From positions 1-64,000 of the forward strand of contig FTLJ01000232.1 in NCBI GenBank assembly GCA_900155495.1: 64,000 bases of DNA, written 5' to 3'. Of this stretch, positions 11,699 to 22,836 are shown one piece after another. Both the position numbers and the translations under genes were made by a program. This DNA is from Porogramme epimiltina. Lineage: Eukaryota; Basidiomycota; Agaricomycetes; Polyporales; Polyporaceae. Position 1 is the stretch's first letter. Each line of letters opens with the position of its first letter. Below the pieces are notes generated by a model, which did not search any database, was not told the DNA's origin, and saw only the letters and a program-made list of their open reading frames with translations.

Positions 11699-14600
11699 AT
11701 GAAATTTGCACGGTGGGTCGTTTCCAACGCGACATCCGAGCAATCCAGCTAACGCCATGTTCGACACCTCAAGATACCTAGAAGAGACACAGGTAAGCGA
11801 CATACAACATCAGTCTTCCGCAAACTAAGCTTATTGCCACTCGCCTTTCTTCTTAGACCCCTGAATGGAAAAAAGCTTACATGTCAGTATGTCGTGGCTT
11901 GTATAGCGCCAGAGTTAGGCGACGGAACTTCGCAACCTGTGTGCAGGAGTTGCCCCTTTTTCGATTAATGCTATCGGCTCGAGGAAGCGTTTACTGACCC
12001 TATTTTTAGTGATTATCGTGGTCTCAAAAAGCGAATAACTGCTATTCGCCGCACACAGCAAATCTCCGCACAGCCTGGTGAAGATGAAGATCACATACTT
12101 TCGCCGACTTCTGTTTTGGGCCCCATAGCGTCGGAAGCCGATTCCATCGGTAGGACCTCCGTGGCTCACTCCGAGAGCAACACCCAGGACGACACCGGCA
12201 CAACCCAAGATCGGCGCTCCAGTGCACGCCATGTCACACTCCCTCCGCCGGCAGAGGGCCACGGAGATATTGTTTCTGAACCGGAAAATATAGACTATCT
12301 AGCGGATCATGAATCGTCGACCCGTCCTCCACTCGCTATCGGGACCGGGACCGGGAATCCCCGGGCACGTCGCATGCGGAGCGGCACAGTCACAACCCTC
12401 CTAGGCAGGGCCATACAGAGAGCGAATTCGACGAGGGGAAGTGCACCACACCAGCCGCGTTTTGACATGAGGCACTCCATACCATTAATAGAGCTACTCC
12501 CCCAACTCGTCCCCGTAGAGCGCGCGTTCTTCGAGAAGCTCGACCAGGAACTGGACAAGGTCGAAAGCTTCTACTGTGACCGTGAACGGGAGCTGAAGCA
12601 TAGGTACGAACCTCTTGTTCAAATGGCCGGTAGTAGAGGTACTGAAGGAACACCAACAGAGTGCACCTACTCAAGGAGCAGCTTCAAGAGCTCACAGACC
12701 ACCGACGCGTTTTCCACGTGAGTACAACCCTCAACGACTCGTGTGATGGAGATGACACTCACCGCCTACCTCCCCAGGATGCCCACCAAGGATTGTCCAT
12801 CCAATACTCCTGGCTGCCACTACCGGCACCTGTACTTCCGAACATCATGCGCCGTCGAAGAGCTTATGAAGCTACACCGCCGTCCACTCCGAAACTCGTC
12901 GTACCTAGCGTTGCAAAATCGTCAGACGGACATACCACGAGTGGCCGCTCGTCAGCGGATATGCCGCGTCCTGTTCCCCAGGCTCTCGATCTCAAAGCAT
13001 CGAAGTCGAAGGGAGAAAGCTCCAGTGGTGAGGACACCGAAGCGACGGCGACGCTCGCGGCCGTCAGCCGTCCGTCGTCGCAGAGGTGGAAGCAAGCATC
13101 GATGACGAAGAGCGTGCAAGCGCTATTCCGGCCAGGGTCCGCTTCACAAAAGCACGGAAGTGAGGACACGGACGGAGAAGACGAAACCGATCATCATCTG
13201 CGCGCCGACGGTGCAGGTCCCAGTATGCCGTCGTCTCCCGGGATCGCGAAGAGCGGCAGCGGAGGTAGGAGGGATAATAAGCATGACCCGGAGGAATATC
13301 AGCACGCGAAGAAGCAGCTAAAGAAAGCGATGTTAGAGTGTTATCGGTAAGTGCCTTTGCACTCCGTCACCTATGGCGAGTATAATTTAACGGTTTGATA
13401 GGGGTCTCGAACTTCTGAATAATTACCGGGCATGTCCACTTCGTTTATAGTTTGTGATCCGGCTAGCTGAACAGACCCATTGTATAGACCTTAAACATGA
13501 TTGGGTTCAGGAAGGCCCTCAAGAAGTTCGAGAAGGTTGCGCACGTGTGTATTCTTCACCGCACCGCATCCTCGATACCGGTTATGACCTGCTATTAGAT
13601 TCCCGCTCAGCAAGCATATACCACAGAGAAGATTGAACCCAGTGCTTTCTCGTCGGGAGCGATCGTAGACAACCTTTTGCACGAGATGGAGGCCATGTTC
13701 GCAGCCCGGTTTGGTACGTCACCTTGAGAGCTAGGATCGCCCAGAGCTAGGCTGACCAAACCTCTCGGCCCCAGCCCGTGGCGACAAGAAAAAGGCGATG
13801 CAGCGTCTGCGCGGCGAAGCGAGTCACACTAGCCACCACTTCAGCACCTTCCGCACTGGCATGGCTCTCGGGTTAGCCGTCCCTGCTCTCGCGGATGGCC
13901 TATATCAGAGTACGTTCAGATGACTTCTGGTTAGCGTGCTACATACTTACGACAACGCGATCCAGGCTTCCGGGATGATACTCGCTCGGCGATCCCTGGG
14001 TGGGATGGGCTGATGTATGTCTATGCAGTCTTCTTCGTCCCAACGTTCTTCGCGCTTCTGGTTGGAGTCAACGTACTCGTATGGGCACGAGCGAGGATCA
14101 ACTACGTCTTCATTTTCGGTACGATTTGTTCGCCTAGTTCCTAACACCTGCCGCTGACGCCTACAGCAGAGCTGGACCTACGGACGCGGCTGGACCACAG
14201 AGTATACTTCGAGGTGCATCTTTATCTTACCTCCTGCGTATGTCTTCCGGAACTGATAGACCAACTGTCGTAGATTCCCGCTTTCCTGCTGTCTCTCCTG
14301 TGTTACGCGTTCTGGCTCTCGTTCGCGCAGGTTGGGACAGTCAACGTTGCACCAACGACGTGGCCTCTGTTGTGGCTCGCGTTCACTGCCCTTGTCATGG
14401 CCGATCCTCTACCTGTCATGTTCAAGCCTTCCCGATGGTGGCTCGTCAAGAACGTTGGCAAGCTGCTGACCTCCGGGATGCATCGCGTCGAGGTTCGTAT
14501 CACATAGGCACAGAATGCGCGCCAGCTGCTCACATTTTCCTTTCCCGCCCCGAGTAGTTCGCAGATTTCTGGATGGGGTACGCATTCCCTGTCCCTTACC

Positions 14601-15793
14601 TTATGTCGAGAAAAACTCACCACCGCTTCCTCAGCGACCAATTCTGTAGCTTGATCTTCACTATGTCCAACCTCTACTTCGTGGGCTGCGTTTACTCCAG
14701 GGGGATCGACGAAAACTGGCGACAATGCACGGCCGGCCCCGGCCCGCGCTGGGGTTACACGTTCTTGCTGGCCCAGCTTCCGCTTCTTGTGCGTCTCGTG
14801 CAGAGTGTCAAGCGTTACGCAGACTCTGGGCTGGTGACGCATTTGATCAATGTGTGTCTCTTCGATGCAGCTTTGCAGCCTACTATTGAAGCTAACCATG
14901 GGTCGCAGGGTGGCAAGTACGGTTCCGGCATTGTCTCGTATCTTTTCTATTATCTATGGCGTGCACAAGGTAAGCTTGCTTCCCTGGCTCTCCTCCGCTG
15001 GTCTCACTGACGTCGTCGGGTGTAGGCGGCGTCCACGGGCCGATGTTTATTTGTTGGATTGTTTTCACCACACTCTATTCCCTTTATGCTGGATCATGGG
15101 TGTGTCCATCCGCTCTGCACCAGACGAATGATCACTGACACTCGATAATAGGATCTCTTGATGGACTGGTCTCTTCTCCGTCCCCGCGCTCGTTACCCTA
15201 TGCTCAGGCCTGAGCTGCTATACACTAGTAATATACCGGTATGTTAAGCTTCCTCCCCGGGCTAGACTCAGATGCTTATGTGAACATTGCAGTTCTACTA
15301 TTTTGCTATCGTGAGGACTTTTTCCTGGAACGGACTGCGCTTTAAGGTGCTAACAACCTTTTACAGGTATCAAACTGTATATTGAGATTCGCTTGGGTAC
15401 TGTATATCCCAACTGGGGGCCCTAACTTCATCGTACGGACCTTCATCACTAGTATGCTCGAAGTCCTCCGGAGGTGGCAGTGGAATTTCTGTGCGTCCCT
15501 CTTCTTTCTACAACCGAATTGGGCGCACGTCTCTAACACTTTCCGCTATGCTGCGTACAGTACGTCTAGAGAACGAACATCTTGGTAACATTGATCAGTA
15601 CCGAGTGACACGGGAGGTGCCGCTCCCGTACACTTACGACAACCACTCGCATGAATCCGACGGCGACGAGGACGACGAGGGGAGTCAGCGGAGTGGCGGG
15701 GGTTCATGGAAGATGTCTCGACGACGGGCCTCCGCCAGCGGTCACGTCGACGCCACTGTTGCAGAGGCAGGACACACGTTGGGCGACGACTAG
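11699..15793 (+). CDS. SYG1: SPX-EXS phosphate transporter/sensor (SYG1/XPR1 family)
   Basis: 21 exons, 951 residues: 11699-11712, 11774-11792, 11857-11882, 12010-12603, 12660-12717, 12778-13346, 13402-13429, 13488-13544, 13611-13713, 13775-13909, 13966-14118, 14167-14213, 14274-14492, 14558-14577, 14635-14851, 14909-14969, 15026-15099, 15152-15238, 15293-15310, 15367-15490, 15561-15793. The first micro-exons encode the SPX start (MKFARYLEETQTPEWKKAYI, then DYRGLKKRI); further SPX helices are LTDHRRVFH, GLELLNNYRTLNMIGFRKAL and KFEKVAH. Long Ser/acidic insertions split the SPX part. From about residue 515 the EXS domain has several membrane segments and the hallmark RLVQSVKRYADSG and ending REVPLPY. 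SPX domains bind inositol pyrophosphates; XPR1/SYG1 proteins export or sense phosphate at plasma or Golgi membranes. Intron 7 (13430-13487) has a GC donor. The C-terminus is acidic, then Ser/Arg-rich. Confidence 0.95.
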
Positions 15794-16396
15794 ATGAGAG
15801 TGTCTACGGTGGTTTCCTTCGCTGTAACATTTCATTTCGGGTAGCGCTTCCGAATGAGCCGGGGTCGGTCGAGACCCCCTCCCATCGGGTTGACAAAGGT
15901 TCTGTTGTTCTTTGCCTTTTTACCTTGGAACAAACGCGTGAGCCACCAACGGAGCGGATGTCCGGGGAACACGCCGGAAAACTACCATTTCGGGGAACCT
16001 CGCCGGTGCCTCGTGTGTGATCAAGTGTGGCGTAAGGTTCGCTGGCTCGGCAAATGTGACGGTGTGAAGGTGTGAAGGGCAGGTGGCGAATCAACTGCCA
16101 TGAGACAATCGCTACTTTCATTGTCACATAGTACTCACCTCCTCCTGGATCCCGTTCCCTTTTACACTGAATATTCTCCACCCAGTCTTTCCACTTATAA
16201 ACGCGTCCAAGTAAAAGCTCAAAAACACAACAAACTACTACAGTGAATTTTGAGATGGTTTTTAGATTATTCTCGCCAGTCCCTTGCGCGAAGGGACGGT
16301 TTTACAGAAGGCGTCAACCACTCGGATTGAACAATCTACGGCGCTGTCAGACGTACCCCACTCTCTCCAGGTCCCTCTGTTCTCCTTTCTTTTAAA
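15794..16396. other. Intergenic, SYG1 3' end to zinc-finger gene promoter
   Basis: No coding signal. A C/T-rich stretch at about 16360-16395 directly precedes the next start codon and is probably its core promoter. Confidence 0.55.
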
Positions 16397-17710
16397 ATGG
16401 CCTCTCCGGAGGGCATTCTACAGCACCTCCCCCCTCCTTCCTCCCCCCTCCCTCTTCACGCATTTGCACATGAAGCCTGTTTCATTCAAGCGCACCCGCA
16501 ACCGTAACCCACCCTCATCTACTTATGACCCTTTGCGGGTGGCTGAAGGAGCATTCCCGACGCCAGGGCTGCAACAAGAGTGGTCTCGTCCACCAGGTTT
16601 ACCGCAGCCGTGGGAGACACAGTGCGCAACCCGAATGATCGCTTTATCTCGTAGTGTCTAACAGTAGTTGCCAGTCCTTCGCTCAGCCACTTCCCCACTG
16701 ACGGATCGCTTACGAGTGCCTATCAAGCCCCCTGTTCAGGCTTCGGCCCACTCAAGCGGGAAGAGACTCCGTCACAAAAGAATGAGAGCGCCTACTACAC
16801 CCCAATCACGTCGTCGGTGGCGCGAGCCACCAGCGCGTCATGCAACGAACCCCTCGGCGCCAATGGCATCGTACTCTCTCAGGTCGATCCAACCTATCGC
16901 ATCTTTCATCCTTCTCGCCTTGCTATCCCCTATATCTATGTACCCGCGGACCGCGAAGACACTGACTCGGAAGAAGACGTTGGGTCAACAATCCTCGACT
17001 CCCTCGCTGGGACGCAAGGCTCCTCCGGTTCTCCTGGGTACGGCTTGAGAGAGTGGCCATCGAGTGTGTACCCGCATGGCCGTGCCGCCTTTACCCCTCC
17101 ACCTTCCTCCGACGCTCCGTCCACAAACCCAGGGAGCCCCTCGTTCAGCGTCGGGAGCTCCCCCAGCGATCGCTCTCTCTTGACGCCATCCCCCGCCCCC
17201 ACCCTCCCATTTCCACTCAGAGGACCGCACGTCAGCCGGGAAACCTCCCCCTTCACGCCGAGATCCCTGGCGTCCAGTCCCCCGCGCCCTTGCACCCAGA
17301 TCAAAAACCGCAACGGACTTGTACCAGCTGATGAGCTCGAGGCCGCCATCGAGGCCGCCACGTCGCAGTCTGCGGAAGGCAGATGGGTCTGTCCATTCTG
17401 CGGCTTTACGCAGAATAGGCGTCTTGTCGACTTCATGCGGCACCTGAGGACACACGGAGAGCCTCAGTGGGAGTGCAAAGGAATACCCGTTTATGCGGCC
17501 GATAGGGAGTCGACGACCAGGACTCGGAAGGATGCCAGAGGTGTCCAGTTCTTTGGAGGTTGCGGAGAGATGATCTGTCGCGCAGACGCCTACAAGAGAC
17601 ATCTCTCGACTAGCCCTCAATGTCAAGGTGACACGAACGGTTGGTGGTGGAGAGAGCACGCGCAACACGGTTCGGCCTCTCAAATGTCACGCCTATCACG
17701 ACGTTCATAG
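16397..17710 (+). CDS. C2H2-like zinc-finger protein
   Basis: Three exons: 16397-16503, 16567-16596 (30 nt) and 16675-17710; 390 residues. The start sits in a strong context (AAAATGG), and the two introns (63 and 78 bp, the second with a CTAAC branch site 12 nt before the acceptor) close in phase. Residues 1-270 are Pro/Ser-rich and probably disordered, with a short ordered patch (YRIFHPSRLAIPYIYVPAD). At about 282-360 lie paired Cys/His clusters: CPFC followed by FMRHLRTH, then WEC and GGCGEMICRADAYKRHL. This two-finger arrangement recurs in uncharacterised basidiomycete nuclear proteins, so DNA binding is likely; no target is known. It lies tail to tail with VPS16, 288 bp apart. The N-terminal exons are less certain than exon 3. 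Confidence 0.75.
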
Positions 17711-17998
17711 ACTACATGAGACACTACACATCTCCACGGTTTGATAATAACATAGACTCCTCTTCAAATTTCTCCTTGTTGACTAACGATACAACGCCTT
17801 TCTGTCTCCCTTCTTTAACCCCTTGCCCTCTACAATACTTCGCTGGCTACACCCCACTGTCTCACTATCGTCTCCCTCTCTGTAGTTTCACTGCCTCACC
17901 GGATGGACACTTCTCACACATCACCGAAAGCATAGTCTCACGGGGTATCTGGAACTGCATTTCCGAAAGCACATAGATCCTAACCATGTACATTACCC

Positions 17999-20900
17999 CT
18001 ACCTCATCGACGCAGCGACCTGCTCGATCTCCCTCGCAATCAACGAATTTGGACACGACTTCCTTAGCTGCCTAAACCCGCGCATTGTCGAGTCAGCAGG
18101 GCGAAGTGCAACAGAAAGAAAGGCTCTACGCACTCGAGCTTGGCCTTGTCCCCGCGGTCCTTGCACTCCTTCGCCGCGGCGCGCCAGTCGTTGCAGAGCA
18201 CGTACAGGTCCGTGCGCTTCGGGCCGTCGCAGCGCGGCACGTACGCAAGGGCCTCCTTCTCGTGGCCCTTGTCGACGAGGTGCTTCACAAATGCCTCGTA
18301 CCCGATCGGGCTCCGCTTTGATTTCGCGAACGCCTCCAGGCCCTCGAAGTCGCGGATCGACGTCAGCGCTTGGAGCTTGACATACCAGAATCTGCACGTG
18401 TGGGGTGGGGCAGGTAAGCAAACGCGATGGCAGAAGATCATGAGCTAAACGGGAGACGAACCGTTTGTCAGGGACCTTGAAATCAGACTTGACCTTGTCC
18501 GCGCGCTTCGACATGCCGTTAACGAGGCACGTCCGTATCGTCTCGTTGACGCTTAGCCCAAAGAACGTGACCTTGCCGTCAGACTCTTTCTCGAGCGTCT
18601 GCTGGAGCGTCATGAGACGGACGCTCTCGTCCATCATCTGCGGGCGAGAACACTGATGTCAGAACGTCTGAAGATTGAGAGAAGGGCGGCCGCCGCCGAC
18701 CTTAGCCTCGAACGACCTATCCTTGTCCTCCGAGAAGAACTTCTGGGCAGCCTTGACCGACGCGAGCTTCGCACTTGGGTCCTGTCGGGCGACCGTCAGC
18801 TTAGGAGCGGCCTCACGCGGGTCTCAAATTTTCTTACAGTACTGCTCGCGGCGTCGTCAAGACAAAGTACCGCGCTTTCTACTCTCCGGTCGTCGGAGTA
18901 GTAGAAGTCGCGAAGCATATCCCGGTTCTGTTCGCGGGCGTAGACTTGCAACAGCCTGCTCGCCGGGGCCAGCCGGGGCCCGCCCTCCTCGATGAGGCGG
19001 AAAAAGGAGCCGAGCGACAGCCGCTTCTGCAGGTGCAGCAGAACGTGATACACTGTAAAAGCCCCCTCATCAGTCTCCACCCGCCCGAAACAACGACCAG
19101 GCTCACCGAGGTCGGAATCCCCGCTCTCAACGGCCTTCGCCAGCGCGAGCCTGTCTTCCTGCATGCTCAGCAGCAGCGGTACCTGGTCCGACGCGCGCGT
19201 CTCGTGGTCGAGCAGCCGCGTCGCGAGCGTCGTGCGCCCGACCTCCCACGCGCGCTTCGCGATGTCCGCGTACGACACGCCCGCGCCGCCGAGCGTCTCG
19301 AACTTGTCCACGATCGTCCGGCAGAGCGCGTCGTCGCCGTCGAGCTCTGCTTCACGCCCGCCCGTAGTTGTCGGCCGCGAGCGCGCGATCTTCGCGCACG
19401 CCCAGTGCTTGAGGACCGCGTCGGGCGGGAGGGAGAGGTAGGACGAGATGCGGAGGGCGAGGAGGTGCAGGTTGCGCGCGAGGAGGCGGGAGATGAGGTG
19501 GGAGGGCGAGAGTTGCGTGTACTGCGCGTAGGAGAGGGGGACGCCGATCTCGTAGAACCGGACAGCGTTGAGCACTTTGAGAGCTTGGCCGACATTGACG
19601 AAGTCTGAAGGGTCGTAGAGGTCGAGGAACGACCGCCCAAACTTCGCTGCCTGTGACTCGTGTTAGGGTGATTGTGCTCGTGGAAAACAAGTTCAGCGTA
19701 CATTTAGCAAGCGACGCTGCCAATACGGCTCCCATTCCCTCGCCGCGGCATCTATGCACTCGTCCACTGCGGCTGAGAGCTCTGTGCGAATGCTTCGAAT
19801 GCTCTCATCCGCTTTAGGCGACCTTCGGGAGAAGTTCTCAAAGGCATCGAATAGAATAGCAGAGGGAGAGGTTGAACCAGGGCGGAAGACCGACACCGAA
19901 GATGTAGGGACTTTCTGAACGAAGTCGCATGCGTCCGGACTAATGATACGGATACCATCTGGTTCTGTTACGGCGAAGGTTGATCCTGAGTAGAAGTACC
20001 TGGAGCATATATTGTGAGACCAGAGCCAAATGATAAAAATGCGTGATGGCGCACTGAAGTGTGTCCCCGAACGGCCCAACCAAGACTGCCAAATTGTTCC
20101 ATGTCACGAGCACTGCGTCATTCCCGCACCATTCCACCTGATGCACTTCTCCAGTTGCACCCACCACTACGCTTGTGTCGAACTCTGCGAGCGACCTTTG
20201 GAAATCCGTAGAGACGACCCAAAGGAGACCATTATATGTGAGGAGGGCGAGTGATTTGCCGTTGGGGGATGGCGACATGTGCGTGAAAGGCCCACGGGAG
20301 ATGCGTTGGTCCAGACTTTCAAGGTTGTCCACACTGTATATGGTTTGGTCGACGGAAAGGAGGACCTCGACGTGCCGGGAGATTGTCTGGTCGGGAGGTA
20401 TCACCGTCCATGATTGTGGGGGTTGCGACAGACCTGGTGTCGCAAAGAGGGCACAAAGGAAGGGAGTATGGTTACTTCGTGCACACGAGGATGCTGCGCG
20501 TGGAACTCACCTGGATTTGCTAGCGTGAGGGGCTTCGCACCTGTCCACTCCTTGACCTCCAGGAACGTTAACTGGCCGGTGAGCGCAACGAGACCCGACT
20601 CATGTATGCGCGCGTCGATGATGCCGAGTTCTCCTGCGTCGTTCCCCAAGGAGTACTGTGTATACTCTCCCTGCAGGTCGTAAACCCGGTACACGCCTTC
20701 CTCATTCAAGACCACCAGCCTCTCGTCTCCCGTCCACCCAAAGCGCACGATCTTGCCCTGGTCCCACTAAATGGCGTGCAACAACCCTGTTAGTGGAATG
20801 GCGAACACGAGGAAGGTAATCTGTCCACACACACACTGGAGGGCAATACCAGTTCCCCCGCGGGAGAGTACACTTGTATTTGGGCCTTGGAGAACACAGG

Positions 20901-21145
20901 TGCCCCACGACCCAATGCTACCATCTTATTTGCGTCGCGCATGAGGGCTATTGGAGGTTTAGGACAGAGCTAGAAGAAGAATGACGCGTTTATTTACCTA
21001 TAGGCCCGCCATATCGGCATCCAGCAACTATAAAGTCCTGAAGGTCGCCTGGTAGTTTCCCCGGAATCGAGTACAGTTGGTGCCGTCTGTAGAAGACGGT
21101 GCCATCTTGCATGGCCTCCCATGAGAGTGTTGGGTGTTCCGTCAT
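17999..21145 (-). CDS. VPS16: VPS16, HOPS/CORVET core subunit
   Basis: Eleven exons, 846 residues: 21145-20998, 20947-20835, 20766-20511, 20433-20055, 19999-19702, 19650-19107, 19052-18838, 18781-18701, 18637-18462, 18391-18134, 18071-17999. The N-terminal half is the VPS16 beta-propeller (MRDANKMVALGRG, GKIVRFGWTGDERLVVLNEE, GPFTHMSPSPNGKSLALLT, VEWCGNDAVLVTW); the C-terminal half is the alpha-solenoid that binds VPS33 (YDPSDFVNVGQALKVLNAVR, LLLSMQEDRLALAKAVESG, LLQVYAREQNRDMLRDFYY, KMMDESVRLMTLQQTLEKE, LTSIRDFEGLEAFAKSKRSP). Length matches the family. VPS16 scaffolds the tethering complexes that bring endosomes and vacuoles together for fusion; it should be a single-copy essential-type gene. 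The 3' exons are clearly more GC-rich than the 5' exons. All eleven exons join in phase. Confidence 0.95.
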
Positions 21146-21772
21146 AGTAGCGAGCGCGAAAAGGGACTCAAACTCTAGATTCCGAGTGGCAGGGAACTAA
21201 CAAGGGCAAGACATGAGGGAGAGGACGGTCCCAGCACAAGGCAGTAGGCTTGGGCTACGCGCCACGGGCGCGCTGGGTCGATGACGGAATGGGCGCTTCA
21301 TGCACTTGAAGTGCTATCCCCATGCGCTGCTTAGCATGGCATACCTGAAAACCTCCAGTACAGACGCAAACTCGGACACGGGAAGCTGTGATCGAGGACG
21401 AATGGCCTACACAATGAAATATTGCTACGAAGATGGAACAAGGGCTAACTTGGTACACAGCACTTTCCGTAACTATGCACGCGCTGGGCAGGACTTGCAT
21501 CTACGCCGCCCTTTGGTGCGTGCATTCTAGCCCTCTCTCCTCCTGGGTATCTTTCCACCATCATTGGGTGGCGAAGAACCTTTGTTTCCAACATAAGCGC
21601 AGCTCCCTCGGTAACTAATCTTCATGCAGAACGAAGAGTCGTTGCAGGAGTATAGCTGCCGAAGACAACTTTGCCGTGGTTACACCAGGCTGCTTGTCGC
21701 GACGTTGAATGGAAGATTATGGGGGGCATGCGAAATTTGACGGTCCCGAAGCGATACGTTGAGCGAGAGCCG
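21146..21772. other. Intergenic, VPS16 promoter and LSM8 3' end
   Basis: About 630 bp between the VPS16 start and the LSM8 stop. I see no coding exon with plausible splicing and no strong TATA box. Confidence 0.55.
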
Positions 21773-22404
21773 TTAGTATCGTATTGGTGGGAGTGGTTCT
21801 GCACGTATAGTCGACAAGTCCACGGCGTTGTCCGTGGCATCATCTAGCTCTCCGATAAGGACGCTGAAGATCAATTTGCGATGTTAGCGTGCAGCCGTTT
21901 GGGAATGTGGTAGATAATGCAAGAGACGATAGAAGTGGGGATGCAAGCAGCTCGGGGGCAGAAGTTGAAGCCTAAACAAAGCGCGAAGAGAGATACTCAC
22001 ATTTGGTCGCCCTTGACGAGGTAGAGACCCAGCGGAATCTCCTCCACTCCTTCCTCCATGCTATACACGCGTTCTTTCGAGTCCGAAAGCACGACGTTCG
22101 ACTTTTGGTCGTATCCCGCCATCAGACCCTATGCCGGGGAAACATAGGCGGCCCGAAGATCCACGAGGTCCGGCAAGAGGGGTATAAGCAAGAACGGCAG
22201 GAGCCACGAGTTTGCAATATACGGAAGGAGATTAGCACCAAAGAGAGACGTGTTTGGATGGCGGACGCACCACAATCGCTCGGCCATCCTGCAGGATGAG
22301 GAGGACGCGGTCTGTGGCGGAGATCATGTATGAGCATCGCGTATTAGTCCACGGCCATGGATGAGACGAAACGTACGGTCGACATAGCCTTGAAGGCCAG
22401 CCAT
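21773..22404 (-). CDS. LSM8: LSM8, U6 snRNA-associated Sm-like protein
   Basis: Four small exons, 22404-22377, 22311-22271, 22128-22001 and 21863-21773, give 95 residues, the usual size. The protein starts MAGLQGYVDHRVLLILQDGR; Sm motif 1 continues into GLMAGYDQKSNVVLSDSKER, and Sm motif 2 is GLYLVKGDQIVLIGELDD; it ends LPPIRY. LSM8 replaces LSM1 in the nuclear LSM2-8 ring, which binds the 3' oligo-U tail of U6 snRNA and supports splicing. Exon 1 is only 28 nt and uses donor GTACGT. All junctions close in phase. LSM8 is preferred over other LSM proteins because of the VLSDSKERVYS and VEEIPLGLY segments. Confidence 0.95.
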
Positions 22405-22836
22405 GGTCAGCTGGAGACGTCGACGGCTAGGTGGGGGATGCGGCTTGGACGAGAGGTCGTCGTCCAGACACACGCTCAAGCACGCCGGACACAATGCCCA
22501 GCAGGGTGTCCGGGGGCCTTCTGACACCTGGGGTCCACACACAAGAGGGAAAACAGCCACGTGATACGAAGCAATTATACGGGAGTTCGACTCCCAAAGC
22601 GGCCCTCTCCTCGCAAGATGGATGAGGTCGTTGCGACATCAAGCCACCGCAAATCCACTACATTCTAGGCAACTGGTCAATGCAGGGTATCTTTTTAGAG
22701 CGGTGTAGCGGTATCAGTACGACGACGAAGCAACGCGAAAGCAAGTACATAGTATATCCTGTGCATGTGTTTGTGGGGTAATATGTAGCACTGTGTCCAT
22801 AGAATCCTCTCGACCCTCTAACGACCGCAGGGACAC
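22405..22836. other. Intergenic, LSM8 promoter
   Basis: No gene seen. A perfect short hairpin, GGGAG TTCGA CTCCC, lies at about 22580-22594; it resembles a tRNA T-arm but has no matching acceptor stem or A box. Confidence 0.5.

Noticed and set aside
12116..12721. Single-exon gene reading for the SYG1 middle region
   Set aside because: Upstream micro-exons rebuild the conserved SPX start, and the intron at 12604-12659 is needed to reach the next SPX helix.
18946..19608. 220-codon plus-strand frame
   Set aside because: It is the antisense of the GC-rich VPS16 exon 6, whose own frame matches VPS16 closely.
22580..22594. tRNA T-arm-like hairpin GGGAG TTCGA CTCCC
   Set aside because: The loop is 5 nt, and there is no A box, acceptor stem or anticodon arm at the right distance.
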